Under the pieces are notes generated by a model, which was not told the DNA's origin, ran no database searches, and saw nothing but the letters and a program-made list of their open reading frames with translations. A stretch of 64,000 nt of DNA from CAWBBA01 sp963741625 (GTDB taxonomy: Bacteria > Desulfobacterota > Desulfomonilia > Desulfomonilales > Desulfomonilaceae). This document shows positions 26,007 through 35,524 of the stretch, in pieces. Both the position numbers and the translations under genes were made by a program. The stretch lies in contig CAVUIT010000009.1 in NCBI GenBank assembly GCA_963741625.1, positions 372,001 to 436,000 of the forward strand, given 5' to 3'. Position 1 is the stretch's first letter; each line of letters starts with the position of its first letter.

Positions 26007-27133
26007 TGAAAACCGGCTTCAAAATAGCTGGATTGACGCGCGGCTGGGTACGGGCGGTTGTTTGTTCCGTGATGGTAATCGCGGCTTGTAGCTTCCAGGC
26101 CTGGGCCGCTGAGAATGTTGAAACTTTGTTTGAAAAGGGGAAACAACATCTCAAGACCGGCAACTATGAGCAGGCTGTTCGTGCATTTTCAGAAGCCCTG
26201 AACTCTGTGGAGCAAGACAGACGAAACGAGCACGTGGTAAGGATGGCCCGAGCCCAAGCTTATTTCGGCAAGGGTGACCTCAAACGTGCGTACAAAGACC
26301 TGGATGAGATTCTGGGGTCCGATGGAGTGGAAGGGGAAATGCTAGCGTCGGGTCTGCAACTGCGAGGTGTGCTAAACCTCCGGCAGGGCCGTGAAAGCCG
26401 CGCGTTGGAAGACTTTACCGCGGCGATTAAAACGGCTCACGAGAACGGTTCTCTACGCTCGGTCTGCTTTGCCAACCGCGGGATTACTTTTATCAACGTG
26501 GGCAACTTCGACCGGGCCGTCAGCGACCTGAAAAAAGCAATCGAGTTGGACCCGACATCCGGCTTTGCCTATGCGGGGAGGGGATTAGCTTACCTTCGCC
26601 AGGATAAGATTGATTCGGCTCGCAGAGATGGGGAAAAGGCCTTGAGCCTCCACCCGGATGAGGAAACCAGAAAGATAGCCGAAAAGATTTTGAGCGAATT
26701 GTCAGTCTCGGCTTCCGGTCCTCTGGGCGTAGTAGTGCCGATAAACGAAGGGGGCCACATTTTCGTTCAGGTCCGCTTCCGGAAAAATGGCACGCCCCAC
26801 AGATTTCTCCTGGATACTGGGGCTACATTCACCCTCATCGACCGAGACCTCCTCGAAGAGATCAAGCGCGACGCCCAGGTGACGGAAGTGGGAAAAGGTA
26901 TCGTAGCCATAGCAGATGGTTCCAGGCACAAGGTGACCCGGTACAAAGTGAAGACTGCTTTTCTTTTTAATCTCCCTCTAGGCGAAATCGAAGTGCACGT
27001 ATTTGACAGGAAAATCAAACGGGTCACAAATCTGTTAGGGATAAGAAGTCTCGGAAACGTTGCGGTATCTATAGATAGCGCCGGCCGGAAGGCAGAGATC
27101 AGCCGTAGAGAGTCCAGGAACAGCAAAGACTAG
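26006..27133 (+). CDS. Exported TPR protein with retropepsin-like aspartic protease domain
   Basis: A signal peptide (MVIAACSFQAWA region, residues about 15-36) precedes TPR repeats (about 38-235; AFSEALNSVEQDRR and KAIELDPTSGFAYAGRGLAY are typical units). The C-terminal clan AA aspartic protease domain has the catalytic FLLDTGATFTLID around residue 270. Retropepsin-like single-domain proteases act as dimers, the TPR part probably mediating partners. The 375-residue product should be periplasmic. Coupled by a 1-nt overlap to the preceding unknown gene. Substrate unknown. Confidence 0.75.
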   Translation: MKTGFKIAGLTRGWVRAVVCSVMVIAACSFQAWAAENVETLFEKGKQHLKTGNYEQAVRAFSEALNSVEQDRRNEHVVRMARAQAYFGKGDLKRAYKDLDEILGSDGVEGEMLASGLQLRGVLNLRQGRESRALEDFTAAIKTAHENGSLRSVCFANRGITFINVGNFDRAVSDLKKAIELDPTSGFAYAGRGLAYLRQDKIDSARRDGEKALSLHPDEETRKIAEKILSELSVSASGPLGVVVPINEGGHIFVQVRFRKNGTPHRFLLDTGATFTLIDRDLLEEIKRDAQVTEVGKGIVAIADGSRHKVTRYKVKTAFLFNLPLGEIEVHVFDRKIKRVTNLLGIRSLGNVAVSIDSAGRKAEISRRESRNSKD

Positions 27134-27275
27134 AGATTGGAATCAAATCAGTTCATGGTCAAACAATGAATGGTCCGCTAAATCAAGCACGGACCTGGAC
27201 TGAGTTGGTTTTGGTTCTAGTCGGTTGTCACTGATTGAAAGCGAACTGGTATGAGATCGTGAGAGGGAGTGTGGC

Positions 27276-28583
27276 TCAGCTTCCGAACAGCTTGAAAAGG
27301 TCCGCGTCTGGAGAGACGGGTCCCAGAGCTACAATGGTAAAACGATCCGGGTTAATCACCTGCGCCCCGGTGGCATACAAATCATCTGCAGTAACATTTT
27401 CCATGGATGTTATTATTTCATCCAGAGTAATTTGACGGCCAAAATAATACTCTCCCTTGGCCAGACGATTCATGCGCGTATCCGTGGATTCCATCGCAAG
27501 AATGATGTTCCCCTTGATCTGGCTCTTGGCGGTCACAATGTCCTCTTCGGTGATGCTCTTGGAGAGTTCCAGCGTCTCTTTGCCCATAGTCTGCATAAGC
27601 TCTTCGAGGCGCTCGGGGTCGCACCCGGCGTAAATCCCGAAAATTCCGGTATCTGAGAAAGAGGAGAGGAAAGAGTATACGGAATAGGCCAGTCCTCTTT
27701 TTTCTCGAACCTCTTGAAAGAGCTTGGAACTCATTCCGCCGCCGAGAATAGTATTGAGGATGTATGCCGCGTGCCGGCTCTCCTCAACCGCACTTGGGCC
27801 TACCGCGGCGAGGCAAACATGTACCTGTTCAAGATCGCGCTCGACGACATTAGCGGATGAATCAGTCCTGGGTGCAGTGGGCCGGGCCTGAGCCGAACCC
27901 CGTGGAAACTCGCTCATATGTTTTTCGACAAGATCCACAAAACGGTCGTGCTCGATGTTTCCCGCCGCGCACACCACGGTCTCTTCGGGAGTGTAGTTGT
28001 TGCGCTTGAATCCTACTAAGGTGTCCCGGTCCAGCTTGGAGATACTGTCCAGGGTCCCAAGTATTGGCTGGCCCAACGGGTCATCGCGCCAGAATCTGAT
28101 TCCCAGGATCTCATGCACCAGGTCTTCGGGGTTATCTTCCATCTGGTGGATTTCCTGGCAGATCACCTGCTTTTCCCGCTCGATCTCGTCTTCCGGAAAG
28201 GAAGCGTTGAGGAAAATGTCGCTTAGCAGGTCTATGGCAATTTCGAGGTTTTCGCTGAGGATGCGACAGTAGAACGCGGTTAATTCTTTGCTGGTAAAGG
28301 CATTGAGCACTCCGCCCACTTGATCGATCTCTTTGGCGATGGTAAAGGCTGAGCGGCGCTCAGTCCCTTTGAAGAGCATGTGCTCAATAAAATGACAGAT
28401 TCCGTTTACTGCAGGTTGCTCAAACCTTGACCCGGAACGCACCCATATTCCCAGTGAAACGGATTGCAGATAAGGCATTGCTTCCGTAACAATCCGTAAA
28501 CCGTTATCAAGAGTGGTTTTGCGGTAGGTGTTAAACTCTCCGTACTCGGTAGCCAAGGGTGGGATCACGATTCCTTGATTCAT
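27276..28583 (-). CDS. M16-family zinc peptidase (processing-peptidase-like)
   Basis: This 435-residue protein has the inverted zinc motif HFIEHMLFKGTERRSAF (HxxEH, residues about 63-67) with the distal Glu in the EDEIEREKQVICQEI block, and the C-terminal half GGGMSSKLFQEVREKRGLAYSVY. It belongs to the M16B group of bacterial processing peptidases. It overlaps pnp by 4 nt (ATGA). The order rpsO-pnp-M16 peptidase is a known arrangement in many bacteria. Confidence 0.93.
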   Translation of the reverse strand: MNQGIVIPPLATEYGEFNTYRKTTLDNGLRIVTEAMPYLQSVSLGIWVRSGSRFEQPAVNGICHFIEHMLFKGTERRSAFTIAKEIDQVGGVLNAFTSKELTAFYCRILSENLEIAIDLLSDIFLNASFPEDEIEREKQVICQEIHQMEDNPEDLVHEILGIRFWRDDPLGQPILGTLDSISKLDRDTLVGFKRNNYTPEETVVCAAGNIEHDRFVDLVEKHMSEFPRGSAQARPTAPRTDSSANVVERDLEQVHVCLAAVGPSAVEESRHAAYILNTILGGGMSSKLFQEVREKRGLAYSVYSFLSSFSDTGIFGIYAGCDPERLEELMQTMGKETLELSKSITEEDIVTAKSQIKGNIILAMESTDTRMNRLAKGEYYFGRQITLDEIITSMENVTADDLYATGAQVINPDRFTIVALGPVSPDADLFKLFGS

Positions 28584-30670
28584 TTGTCGGGAGTTTGCCC
28601 GATCGCGTCTTTCCGTGACAGCTTGATCTTACCCTGAGGATCGATTCCGATCACTTTGACGGGGAAGGTGTCCCCTTCCCTGACAACGTCAGTTACCTGC
28701 CGGACCCGTTCCGGAGCGAGCTGTGAGATGTGCACTAGGCCGTCGGTGCCTGGGAAGATCTCCACGAACGCACCAAAGTCCGTGACCTTGCGAACCGTGC
28801 CCATGTAGATTCGCCCCATTTCGGCCTCCTGGGTGAGCGACTTAATCGCTGCCTTCGCCTGATCCGCACCCTCGACGTCCACCGATGCAATGACGACCTT
28901 TCCGGTGTCGTCAACCTCAATCTTGGTGTTAGTCTCTTCTTGAATGGCACGAATTACTTTTCCGCCCGGGCCTATGATGTCCCGGATTCTATCCGGGTTC
29001 ACATACATTACGAAGATCCGAGGCGCGTACGGCGATATTTCGGCCTTGGACGCGCTGATCGTCTCGGCCATTTTATCGAGTATGTGCCTGCGACCGTCGC
29101 GTGCCTGAAACAGCGCCTGAGTCAGGACCTCACGAGTGATCCCTTCGATTTTTATGTCCATTTGCAGGGCCGTTATACCTTCTCTGGTCCCGGCCACCTT
29201 GAAATCCATGTCGCCGTGGTGATCTTCGTCTCCGATGATGTCCGTGAGCACTATCACACGGCCATCATCTTTTAGGAGCCCCATGGCAATACCGGCCACA
29301 GGCTCTGCCATGGGAACGCCTGCATCCATGAGGGATAGCGACGCCCCACAAACTGTGGCCATGGACGAAGAGCCGTTGGACTCCAATATCTCCGAGACCA
29401 CGCGGATGGTGTAGGGAAATTCCTCATCGTTAGGAAGCAGATACGAGAGAGATCTTGCGGCAAGGGCACCATGGCCGACCTCTCGGCGAGAGGGGCCCCT
29501 GAGAAACTTGACTTCACCCACTGAAAACGGGGGGAATTTGTAGTGGAGCATGAACGACTTGTAGCTTGAACCTTCCAGCGCCTCGATCTTTTGCTCGTCG
29601 GAGGATGTGCCGAGTGTCACTATAACCAGTGCTTGAGTTTCACCGCGAGTGAAGAGCGCGCTGCCGTGAGTTCGAGGCAAGATTCCTATTTCAATTGAAA
29701 TATCACGAACATCGGTGTAACCACGTCCGCCGATCCGGACCCCTTTTTCCAAGATCATTTTCCGGATGTATTCGCCTTCGATCTTTTCCAAATAGCCCAT
29801 GATCTCCGAGCGTCGCTGCGCAGCTTCTTCGCCCAAGGATTCAAGGATCTTGTCATAGATTCCTTTCAGGACGGCGTATCGTTCGAGCTTAGCAGGAATT
29901 GTAATAGCGCGGTCGATCTGTTCACCCCACTCACTTCTGATTTTTTGTATCAGCTCAACATCCTGAACCGGGGGCAAAACCTCCCTCTTGGGCTTGCCTA
30001 TCAGCTCTCGGAGCTTCTCTTGGGCTTCCACTATCTGCATGATTTCATCGTGAGCTTTGAATATGGCCTCAAGGACTATGTCCTCGGAAACCCGATCCAT
30101 GCCCCCTTCGACCATCACTATGCCCTGGCGGGAGCCGACTACTATTAAGCTTAGGTCAGAATAGGTGTCCTCCATCGGAGAGGGGTTGATGATCAGGTTT
30201 CCGTCAACCCGGCCAATTCGTACCGCTCCGATTGGTCCACCAAAGGGAATATCCGAGATGTGGAGAGCCGCGGAAGCTCCATTAATGGCCATCATGTCAG
30301 GATCGCTTTCGCCGTCGGACGAAAGAACGGTCGCTATGATCTGAGTTTCTGCCTTAAAGCCCTTGGGAAACAACGGGCGTATGGGGCGATCAATGAACCT
30401 CGCGGTCAAGATCTCTTTTTCTGTGGGGCGACCTTCTCTTTTGAAAAAACCGCCGGGAATTTTTCCGGCAGCGTAGGTCATCTCCAAGTAATCAACAGTG
30501 AGCGGGAAGAAATCAATTCCTTCTCTGCCGTGTTTTTCTGAAACAGCCGTGACGAGAACCACCGTCTCCCCGCTACTAACGAGAACAGATCCTGAGGCCT
30601 GTTTGGCCAAACGTCCTGTCTCGAACGAAATTTCCTTCCCTGAAACAGTGGCATTTACAATATGAGCCAT
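28580..30670 (-). CDS. pnp: Polynucleotide phosphorylase
   Basis: PNPase degrades RNA from the 3' end by phosphorolysis. Two RNase PH domains (IDFFPLTVDYLEMTYAAGKI; GRGYTDVRDISIEIGILPRT, then GSALFTRGETQAL) are followed by a KH domain (IIGPGGKVIRAIQEET) and an S1 domain (GTVRKVTDFGAFVEIFPGTD). Start chosen at ATG 30670 (MAHIVNATVSG); in-frame codons up to 30691 are possible. The gene follows rpsO on the same strand, a classical pair, and is probably autoregulated. Confidence 0.96.
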   Translation of the reverse strand: MAHIVNATVSGKEISFETGRLAKQASGSVLVSSGETVVLVTAVSEKHGREGIDFFPLTVDYLEMTYAAGKIPGGFFKREGRPTEKEILTARFIDRPIRPLFPKGFKAETQIIATVLSSDGESDPDMMAINGASAALHISDIPFGGPIGAVRIGRVDGNLIINPSPMEDTYSDLSLIVVGSRQGIVMVEGGMDRVSEDIVLEAIFKAHDEIMQIVEAQEKLRELIGKPKREVLPPVQDVELIQKIRSEWGEQIDRAITIPAKLERYAVLKGIYDKILESLGEEAAQRRSEIMGYLEKIEGEYIRKMILEKGVRIGGRGYTDVRDISIEIGILPRTHGSALFTRGETQALVIVTLGTSSDEQKIEALEGSSYKSFMLHYKFPPFSVGEVKFLRGPSRREVGHGALAARSLSYLLPNDEEFPYTIRVVSEILESNGSSSMATVCGASLSLMDAGVPMAEPVAGIAMGLLKDDGRVIVLTDIIGDEDHHGDMDFKVAGTREGITALQMDIKIEGITREVLTQALFQARDGRRHILDKMAETISASKAEISPYAPRIFVMYVNPDRIRDIIGPGGKVIRAIQEETNTKIEVDDTGKVVIASVDVEGADQAKAAIKSLTQEAEMGRIYMGTVRKVTDFGAFVEIFPGTDGLVHISQLAPERVRQVTDVVREGDTFPVKVIGIDPQGKIKLSRKDAIGQTPDK

Positions 30671-30741
30671 GATTATAATGATCCTCACCACACGATCGGG
30701 GGACTATTCCCGCCGCGATGTCGCGCCCCAAAGGGTCAGAG

Positions 30742-31011
30742 CTACTTTCTGATACCCAGTCCGGCGATGATGGTTTTGTACCGTTCTACGTTCTTGGCTC
30801 TCAAATAATCCAGGAGCCGTCGGCGCTGACCCACAAGCTTCAGAAGACCTCGACGAGAATGATGGTCCTTCTTGTGAATTTTGAAATGTTCGGTCAGGTA
30901 TCCGATCCGCTCGCTGAGGAGCGCTATTTGGACCTCCGGTGATCCCGTGTCACTCTCGTGGATCCGGTACTTCTCGATGATTGTTTTTTTCTTCTCCGTA
31001 GGAAATGCCAA
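30742..31011 (-). CDS. rpsO: 30S ribosomal protein S15
   Basis: This 89-residue S15 binds the central domain of 16S rRNA. Motifs: YRIHESDTGSPEVQIALLSE, HFKIHKKDHHSRRGLLKLVG and RRRLLDYLRAKNVERY. Start ATG 31011 behind AGGAGGAAGAC. It heads the rpsO-pnp-M16 peptidase operon. Confidence 0.97.
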   Translation of the reverse strand: MAFPTEKKKTIIEKYRIHESDTGSPEVQIALLSERIGYLTEHFKIHKKDHHSRRGLLKLVGQRRRLLDYLRAKNVERYKTIIAGLGIRK

Positions 31012-31941
31012 CGCTTGTCTTCCTCCTGGATAGGCATCTAAAGGCTTGGTCAGCTCAATCTGATATTAATATCATACGAGTTACACGAAGTAAACAGCCC
31101 TTCTCATTTTTTTGCCTTGGTTGCACCGCTGGAATTCTTTTGGAGTATTAACATCTATTATACTATGTGCTTAAGAATAATCTTCGGGGATGATTCGCTT
31201 GGGAAAAATGCGGCTGTCATTGCAAGAGCGTAGGCGCAAAGCAATTCCTTCTTCGGTGGGACGGGCATCTTGCCCGTCATTAAGCGACAGGCAGGATGAA
31301 ACTGTCTCAAAACCCACCTGGGGTGCGGAAACGCGCCACCATTTTAACCCGGCGCTGAAGCCACCGGGCTACTGTCAATCGCCTCTACGGGGCTCAAATC
31401 CTTGTCGTCCCGTAGGGACGCTGGATAGTAGCCCGGTAATTTATTACCGGGACACAGAATATCCTGCCACGTTTTTCTCTCACTCAGGAATTTCGAGAAA
31501 CTTTCGAATGGATGTCCCACCAGTCCCGCGAGACGCGGGACAGACTGGACCCCGGATCGGAGCCCGGGGTGACGAATGGCCGGCAATCCCGCGTTCCGCG
31601 GGATTTCATTCCTCGCAATCACACAGGTCCCTGACTGTGATCCCTTGCCAAAAGCACAATTCCTAATTAAATTAGGAGTGGCAAAATCAGAATGAGTTCG
31701 TCATGCTGAACTTATACCAATTGCTATGAGATGTTGCCATTTCATTCAGCCACGTAAGAGGCCGTCTTGTCCCCCATCTCAAGAGCTACTGGAAATTTGA
31801 TTTATTTTCACCCTTACGGTATCATGAACTTGGCGAGCTAGGCCATGTAGTGCTTCCAGTCTCAATCCCATCGAAACCGTTAGAAACGCCTTTTCAAGCT
31901 TTTTGACAAATATACGGATTCTGCCCCAGGAGAACACAGAC
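31012..31941. repeat. 930-nt intergenic region with palindromic mosaic repeats
   Basis: No gene is supported. From about 31190 to 31620 it is built of repeat modules: GTGGGACGGGCATCTTGCCC; a GGGCTACT/AGTAGCCC inverted pair (31376-31435) around TACGGG/CCCGTA arms; hairpin GTCCCGCG-AGA-CGCGGGAC (31523-31541); a 45-nt block (31542-31586) shared with 20314-20358; and AATCCCGCGTTCCGCGGGATT. The two flanking genes diverge, so both promoters lie here. Confidence 0.65.
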
Positions 31942-34530
31942 ATGGATTTCATTAAAGACCTGACCAGCATAGTGGGCGCGGACAATGTCACTGCTTCCCC
32001 CGTGGATTGTCTGGCCTATTCCAGAGACATGTCCATCCATGCAGGGGTACCTCAGGCCGTGGTGTTCGCGAGTGACACCGAACAGGTAAGCAAAATTCTT
32101 GCACTCGCAAACTCGCAACAAATCCCCGTTGTGGCTCGGGGCACCGGTTCCTCGGTTACTGGAGCCGTGCTGGCGGTGAAAGGTGGTGTGGTACTGGATT
32201 TCACCCGTATGAACGCGGTCAAGGAGATCAATAAGGCCGATGGTTATGCTGTGGTCGAACCGGGGGTCATCTGTAATGCTCTGAATGCCAAGCTAGCCCC
32301 CACCCATTTCTTCCCCCCGGACCCCGGCAGCGCGCCCATCGCTACTATCGGTGGAATGATCGCTACCAATGCTAGCGGAGTTCGTGCGGCCAAGTATGGT
32401 ACTACCAAGGACTATGTGAAAGGTCTTACTGTCGTGCTGGCTGACGGGAAAGTGGTAAAGACCGGGAACCTAGCTCCGAAAAGTTCCGCGGGCTACGACC
32501 TCACCCACCTCTTTGCCAGTTCAGAGGGGACCCTCGGGATTATCACCGAAGCTGTGCTGAAGATTCTTCCCATGCCCGAATACGAGGCTTTCGCGAAAGC
32601 TTCCTTCCCGGATGTGGATACAGCCGGCAAAGCGGTGGAAATAATCTTTACATCGGGGTTGGAGTTGGCCACCTGCGAGATCCTTGACAACGTCTGTCTC
32701 GATGTGGCTCGCGACGCCCTGAAAATGGATATACCCAGGGAGGTCAACTGCCAGCTATTTATGGCGATCGACGGTCCCAAGAGCGCCGTGGTGGACCAGA
32801 TCAAGAAGATCGATGATATATGCAAATCCGTAGGTGGGCTGGAAAATGTGTGGTCCGATGATCCGGTTGAGAAGGCGAAGCTCTTTGCTGCAAGGGGAGG
32901 GCTGGTCCCAGCGATGAGCCGACTTCAGCCGGGTTACCGCCTTGTCCCCCTTGTGGAAGATTTCGGGGTGCCCATAAGCAGAATCCCTGAAACAATCGCG
33001 GAAATTCAACGGATCGGCCTTAAACATGGCTTCCCAGTTGCGACGTTCGGTCACATTGGCGACGGGAACCTTCACGCTACGTTTATCATGAATCCCACGG
33101 TTCCCGAACAATGGGAAAGGGTGAAAGGGATCGCGCTGGAATTTATCGAGATGACGCTTCATTTCGGGGGCACCGTTTCAGCGGAGCATGGCGTGGGAAT
33201 GGCCAAGTCGCCGTACATCGGGTATCAACTGGGGGAAGCTCTGAATGTGATGAAGGACATCAAGAAAACCCTAGACCCAAACAATATCCTGAACCCCGGC
33301 AAAATGGGCTTCGACGATTCAATAAAGGACATTCTGGATGAAAACAGCTTCGCCAGGTATTTGAAGGAGCCCGATAAAATAGAACACTTTCCCGAAGACG
33401 TGGACAATGAGATTATAGCGTGCATTCAGTGCGGCTTTTGCAGGGCCGGCTGTCCAACCTTCGGGGAGACCACTCTTGAATCATTGAACGCGAAAGGCCG
33501 TGTTACTCTTGCCTACAACATGTTGGTCGGCAACATCCAACCGTCCGCGGATCTTGCCAAACGGCTGTACCAATGCATGCTCTGTCTCAACTGCAAGGCC
33601 GTCTGTCCGGCGCAGGTAAAAGTTTCGAGCGTAATTCGCGCTGCTCGCGAAAGACTGGTAGAAAAAGGATATCTCCCTGACGCGTTCAAGCCCGCGCTCG
33701 CGGCCATGATCGACGCGGCCAACCCTCTGCTTGCCCCCAAAGAAAAGCGGGCTGACAGTTATCCGGCCGGGTACAAAAAGGCGGTTGCAGGCGAGACTGA
33801 GGCGGTTCTTCACTTGGGATGCGTCACAAGCTTCCAGGATGTGAAGATCATCCCCGCGTTCATGCAAATACTGGACAAGGCCGGCGTGAACTACGGAGCA
33901 TTGGGAGAAGAAGAAACTTGCTGCGGTTACCTGGCCTATCTCGTCGGCGATATGCAGACCTTCAAGACCACTATGGCGAAGCACGACGAGCAAACTGCTA
34001 AGTACAAGCCGAAGCAGTTGATCACCTCTTGCGCCGGGTGTCTCAAGACGTTTCGTGATCTCTATCCCCACTATGGGGGAGGAAACGGGTACACGGTCCT
34101 ACATGCGGTTGAATTGATAGAGAAACTCATCAACGAAGGCAGGCTGAAGTTCAAGGACGAGGGAAAACCTTTCAAGGTGGTTTATCACGACCCGTGCGAC
34201 ATGGGGCGTCATATGGGCGTGTACGAACCTCCGCGCAACGTGTTGAAAGCGTTGCCCGGTATCGAGCTTCTCGAGTTCCCCCTGAACAGAGACAAGGCTA
34301 AATGCTGCGGTGGCGGAGGCGGCATGAAAGGATTTGATAACCAGATGGCCGGAGAGATCGGGTACAAGCGGCTCTTGACTGCCATCGACCTCGGCGCGGA
34401 CATGATTGTCTCGGCTTGCCCCTCCTGCAAAGGATCGTTTAACCAGGCCGCGGCCAGGGCAAGAAAAGAGAAAAAAGCCAAAATCAAAGTGATGGACATA
34501 ACAGAGCTGGTGGCAAGCAGACTGGAATGA
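31942..34530 (+). CDS. Fused FAD-linked 2-hydroxyacid dehydrogenase / Fe-S CCG-domain protein (D-lactate or glycolate oxidase-like)
   Basis: This 862-residue protein joins two usual subunits. The N-terminal half is a FAD-linked oxidase: VVARGTGSSVTGAVLAVKGG, DPGSAPIATIGGMIATNASG and the C-terminal FGHIGDGNLHATF, HFGGTVSAEHGVGMAKSP. The second half has two 4Fe-4S motifs (CIQCGFCRAGCP; CMLCLNCKAVCP) and two CCG domains (ETCCGY; KCCGGGGGM with ACPSCKGS). It resembles a GlcD-GlcF fusion and probably oxidises D-lactate or a similar 2-hydroxyacid, passing electrons to an Fe-S or membrane carrier. Start ATG 31942 has AGGAGA upstream. Monocistronic. Confidence 0.9.
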   Translation: MDFIKDLTSIVGADNVTASPVDCLAYSRDMSIHAGVPQAVVFASDTEQVSKILALANSQQIPVVARGTGSSVTGAVLAVKGGVVLDFTRMNAVKEINKADGYAVVEPGVICNALNAKLAPTHFFPPDPGSAPIATIGGMIATNASGVRAAKYGTTKDYVKGLTVVLADGKVVKTGNLAPKSSAGYDLTHLFASSEGTLGIITEAVLKILPMPEYEAFAKASFPDVDTAGKAVEIIFTSGLELATCEILDNVCLDVARDALKMDIPREVNCQLFMAIDGPKSAVVDQIKKIDDICKSVGGLENVWSDDPVEKAKLFAARGGLVPAMSRLQPGYRLVPLVEDFGVPISRIPETIAEIQRIGLKHGFPVATFGHIGDGNLHATFIMNPTVPEQWERVKGIALEFIEMTLHFGGTVSAEHGVGMAKSPYIGYQLGEALNVMKDIKKTLDPNNILNPGKMGFDDSIKDILDENSFARYLKEPDKIEHFPEDVDNEIIACIQCGFCRAGCPTFGETTLESLNAKGRVTLAYNMLVGNIQPSADLAKRLYQCMLCLNCKAVCPAQVKVSSVIRAARERLVEKGYLPDAFKPALAAMIDAANPLLAPKEKRADSYPAGYKKAVAGETEAVLHLGCVTSFQDVKIIPAFMQILDKAGVNYGALGEEETCCGYLAYLVGDMQTFKTTMAKHDEQTAKYKPKQLITSCAGCLKTFRDLYPHYGGGNGYTVLHAVELIEKLINEGRLKFKDEGKPFKVVYHDPCDMGRHMGVYEPPRNVLKALPGIELLEFPLNRDKAKCCGGGGGMKGFDNQMAGEIGYKRLLTAIDLGADMIVSACPSCKGSFNQAAARARKEKKAKIKVMDITELVASRLE

Positions 34531-34609
34531 TTTCGAGCAAGAATGAATCGGGGAGGACCTTCCTGTAAGAAGGGCCTCCCTGAACCCCACCCCAAGAACT
34601 TTTAATATT

Positions 34610-34654
34610 CGCCGGACTGCTCATTTCGCCTTCGGCCAAATGAGCAGTCCGGCG
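34610..34654. terminator. Long perfect hairpin between convergent genes
   Basis: Arms of 17 bp (CGCCGGACTGCTCATTT and its complement) enclose a CGCCTTCGGC mini-hairpin. It lies between the end of the dehydrogenase gene and the end of the oppositely oriented wecG-like gene, where a bidirectional terminator is expected. It lacks a strong T-run. A second imperfect hairpin (GGGAGGACCTTC...AGGGCCTCCC) lies at 34551-34580. Confidence 0.6.
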
Positions 34655-34731
34655 ATCCTTAGAGTTTATCGCAGAGAGTTTGGCGAAACAGTTCAGACAC
34701 AGAGGGGATCGCCAGGGGTGCCTGTGTCCTC

Positions 34732-35524
34732 TCACCCCAGCCGCAACAAACCCAATCGCTGCATTATTACTCGCCCTATAAACAAGGGATTTCCCACGAT
34801 ATATCGCCTCCACATGCGCTTTGGGTCTACCCAGAATCTATGCAGCCATTCCAGGTGATGATCCAGCATCCAGCGCGGAGCGCGGCGTTGGAACCCTCCA
34901 ATAAAATCGAAGAGAGCCCCCACAGCCCACACAACCGGAACATCGAGTTCGTGCCGGTGCTCAAATATCCACCGCTCCTGAATGGGGGTTCCCATACCGA
35001 CGAACAAAATATGCGGCCGGGCCGCATTTATGGCATTTATGGCAGCCGCGCTGACTGCTGGATCTTGAAGGTACCCGTGGTGGGTCCCAACGATGTTCAC
35101 TCCCGGGCATTGAGCCTGCAATGCTTCGGCCGCACGCTCGGCCACTCCCGGCCGGCTTCCCAATAGGTAGAGACTGGTTCCCCGGCCCGCGCACGCTGCA
35201 CATAACGGTTCCATCCAGTCTGCCCCAGTCATGCGAGGGGGAATCCTATGGCCCAAAAGCCAGGCCCCAAGCCTGACGCCTGACCCGTCGCAGTAGACTA
35301 TGTCCGCATTATTGAGGATTGGCCGGAGACCAGAGTCCCTCCGGCTGGTGTTGAGAACGTGGATATTTGCGTACATCACCGTCGCGGTCTTGTCCCCTGG
35401 GTTTCAGTGCAAGCACTTGCTTGATGAGAGTATCCGGAGTGAGGCGGTCAACAGACACGCCAAGAACGTTCACCGGAGGCATTGTTGCTCTGGAGTGTAT
35501 CTGTTGATGAAGGATTTCATTCAT
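34732..35524 (-). CDS. WecG/TagA/CpsF-family glycosyltransferase (one apparent frameshift)
   Basis: GT26-family enzymes add a sugar such as ManNAc to a lipid-linked intermediate in surface polysaccharide synthesis. Motifs: VNVLGVSVDRLT at the N-terminus, ADIVYCDGSGVRLGAWLLG with the catalytic Asp, MTGADWMEPLC, and VGMGTPIQERWI with C-terminal PRWMLDHHLEWLHRFW. The frame shifts near 35400: removing one C gives LKPGDKTATVMYANIHVLN. Corrected length about 264 residues, normal. The start overlaps the uvrC stop (TAATG), implying coupling. Confidence 0.8.

Noticed and set aside
31012..31941. CRISPR array in the repeat-rich intergenic region
   Set aside because: The repeats are palindromic and mosaic with irregular spacing; there is no regular repeat-spacer period and no cas gene.
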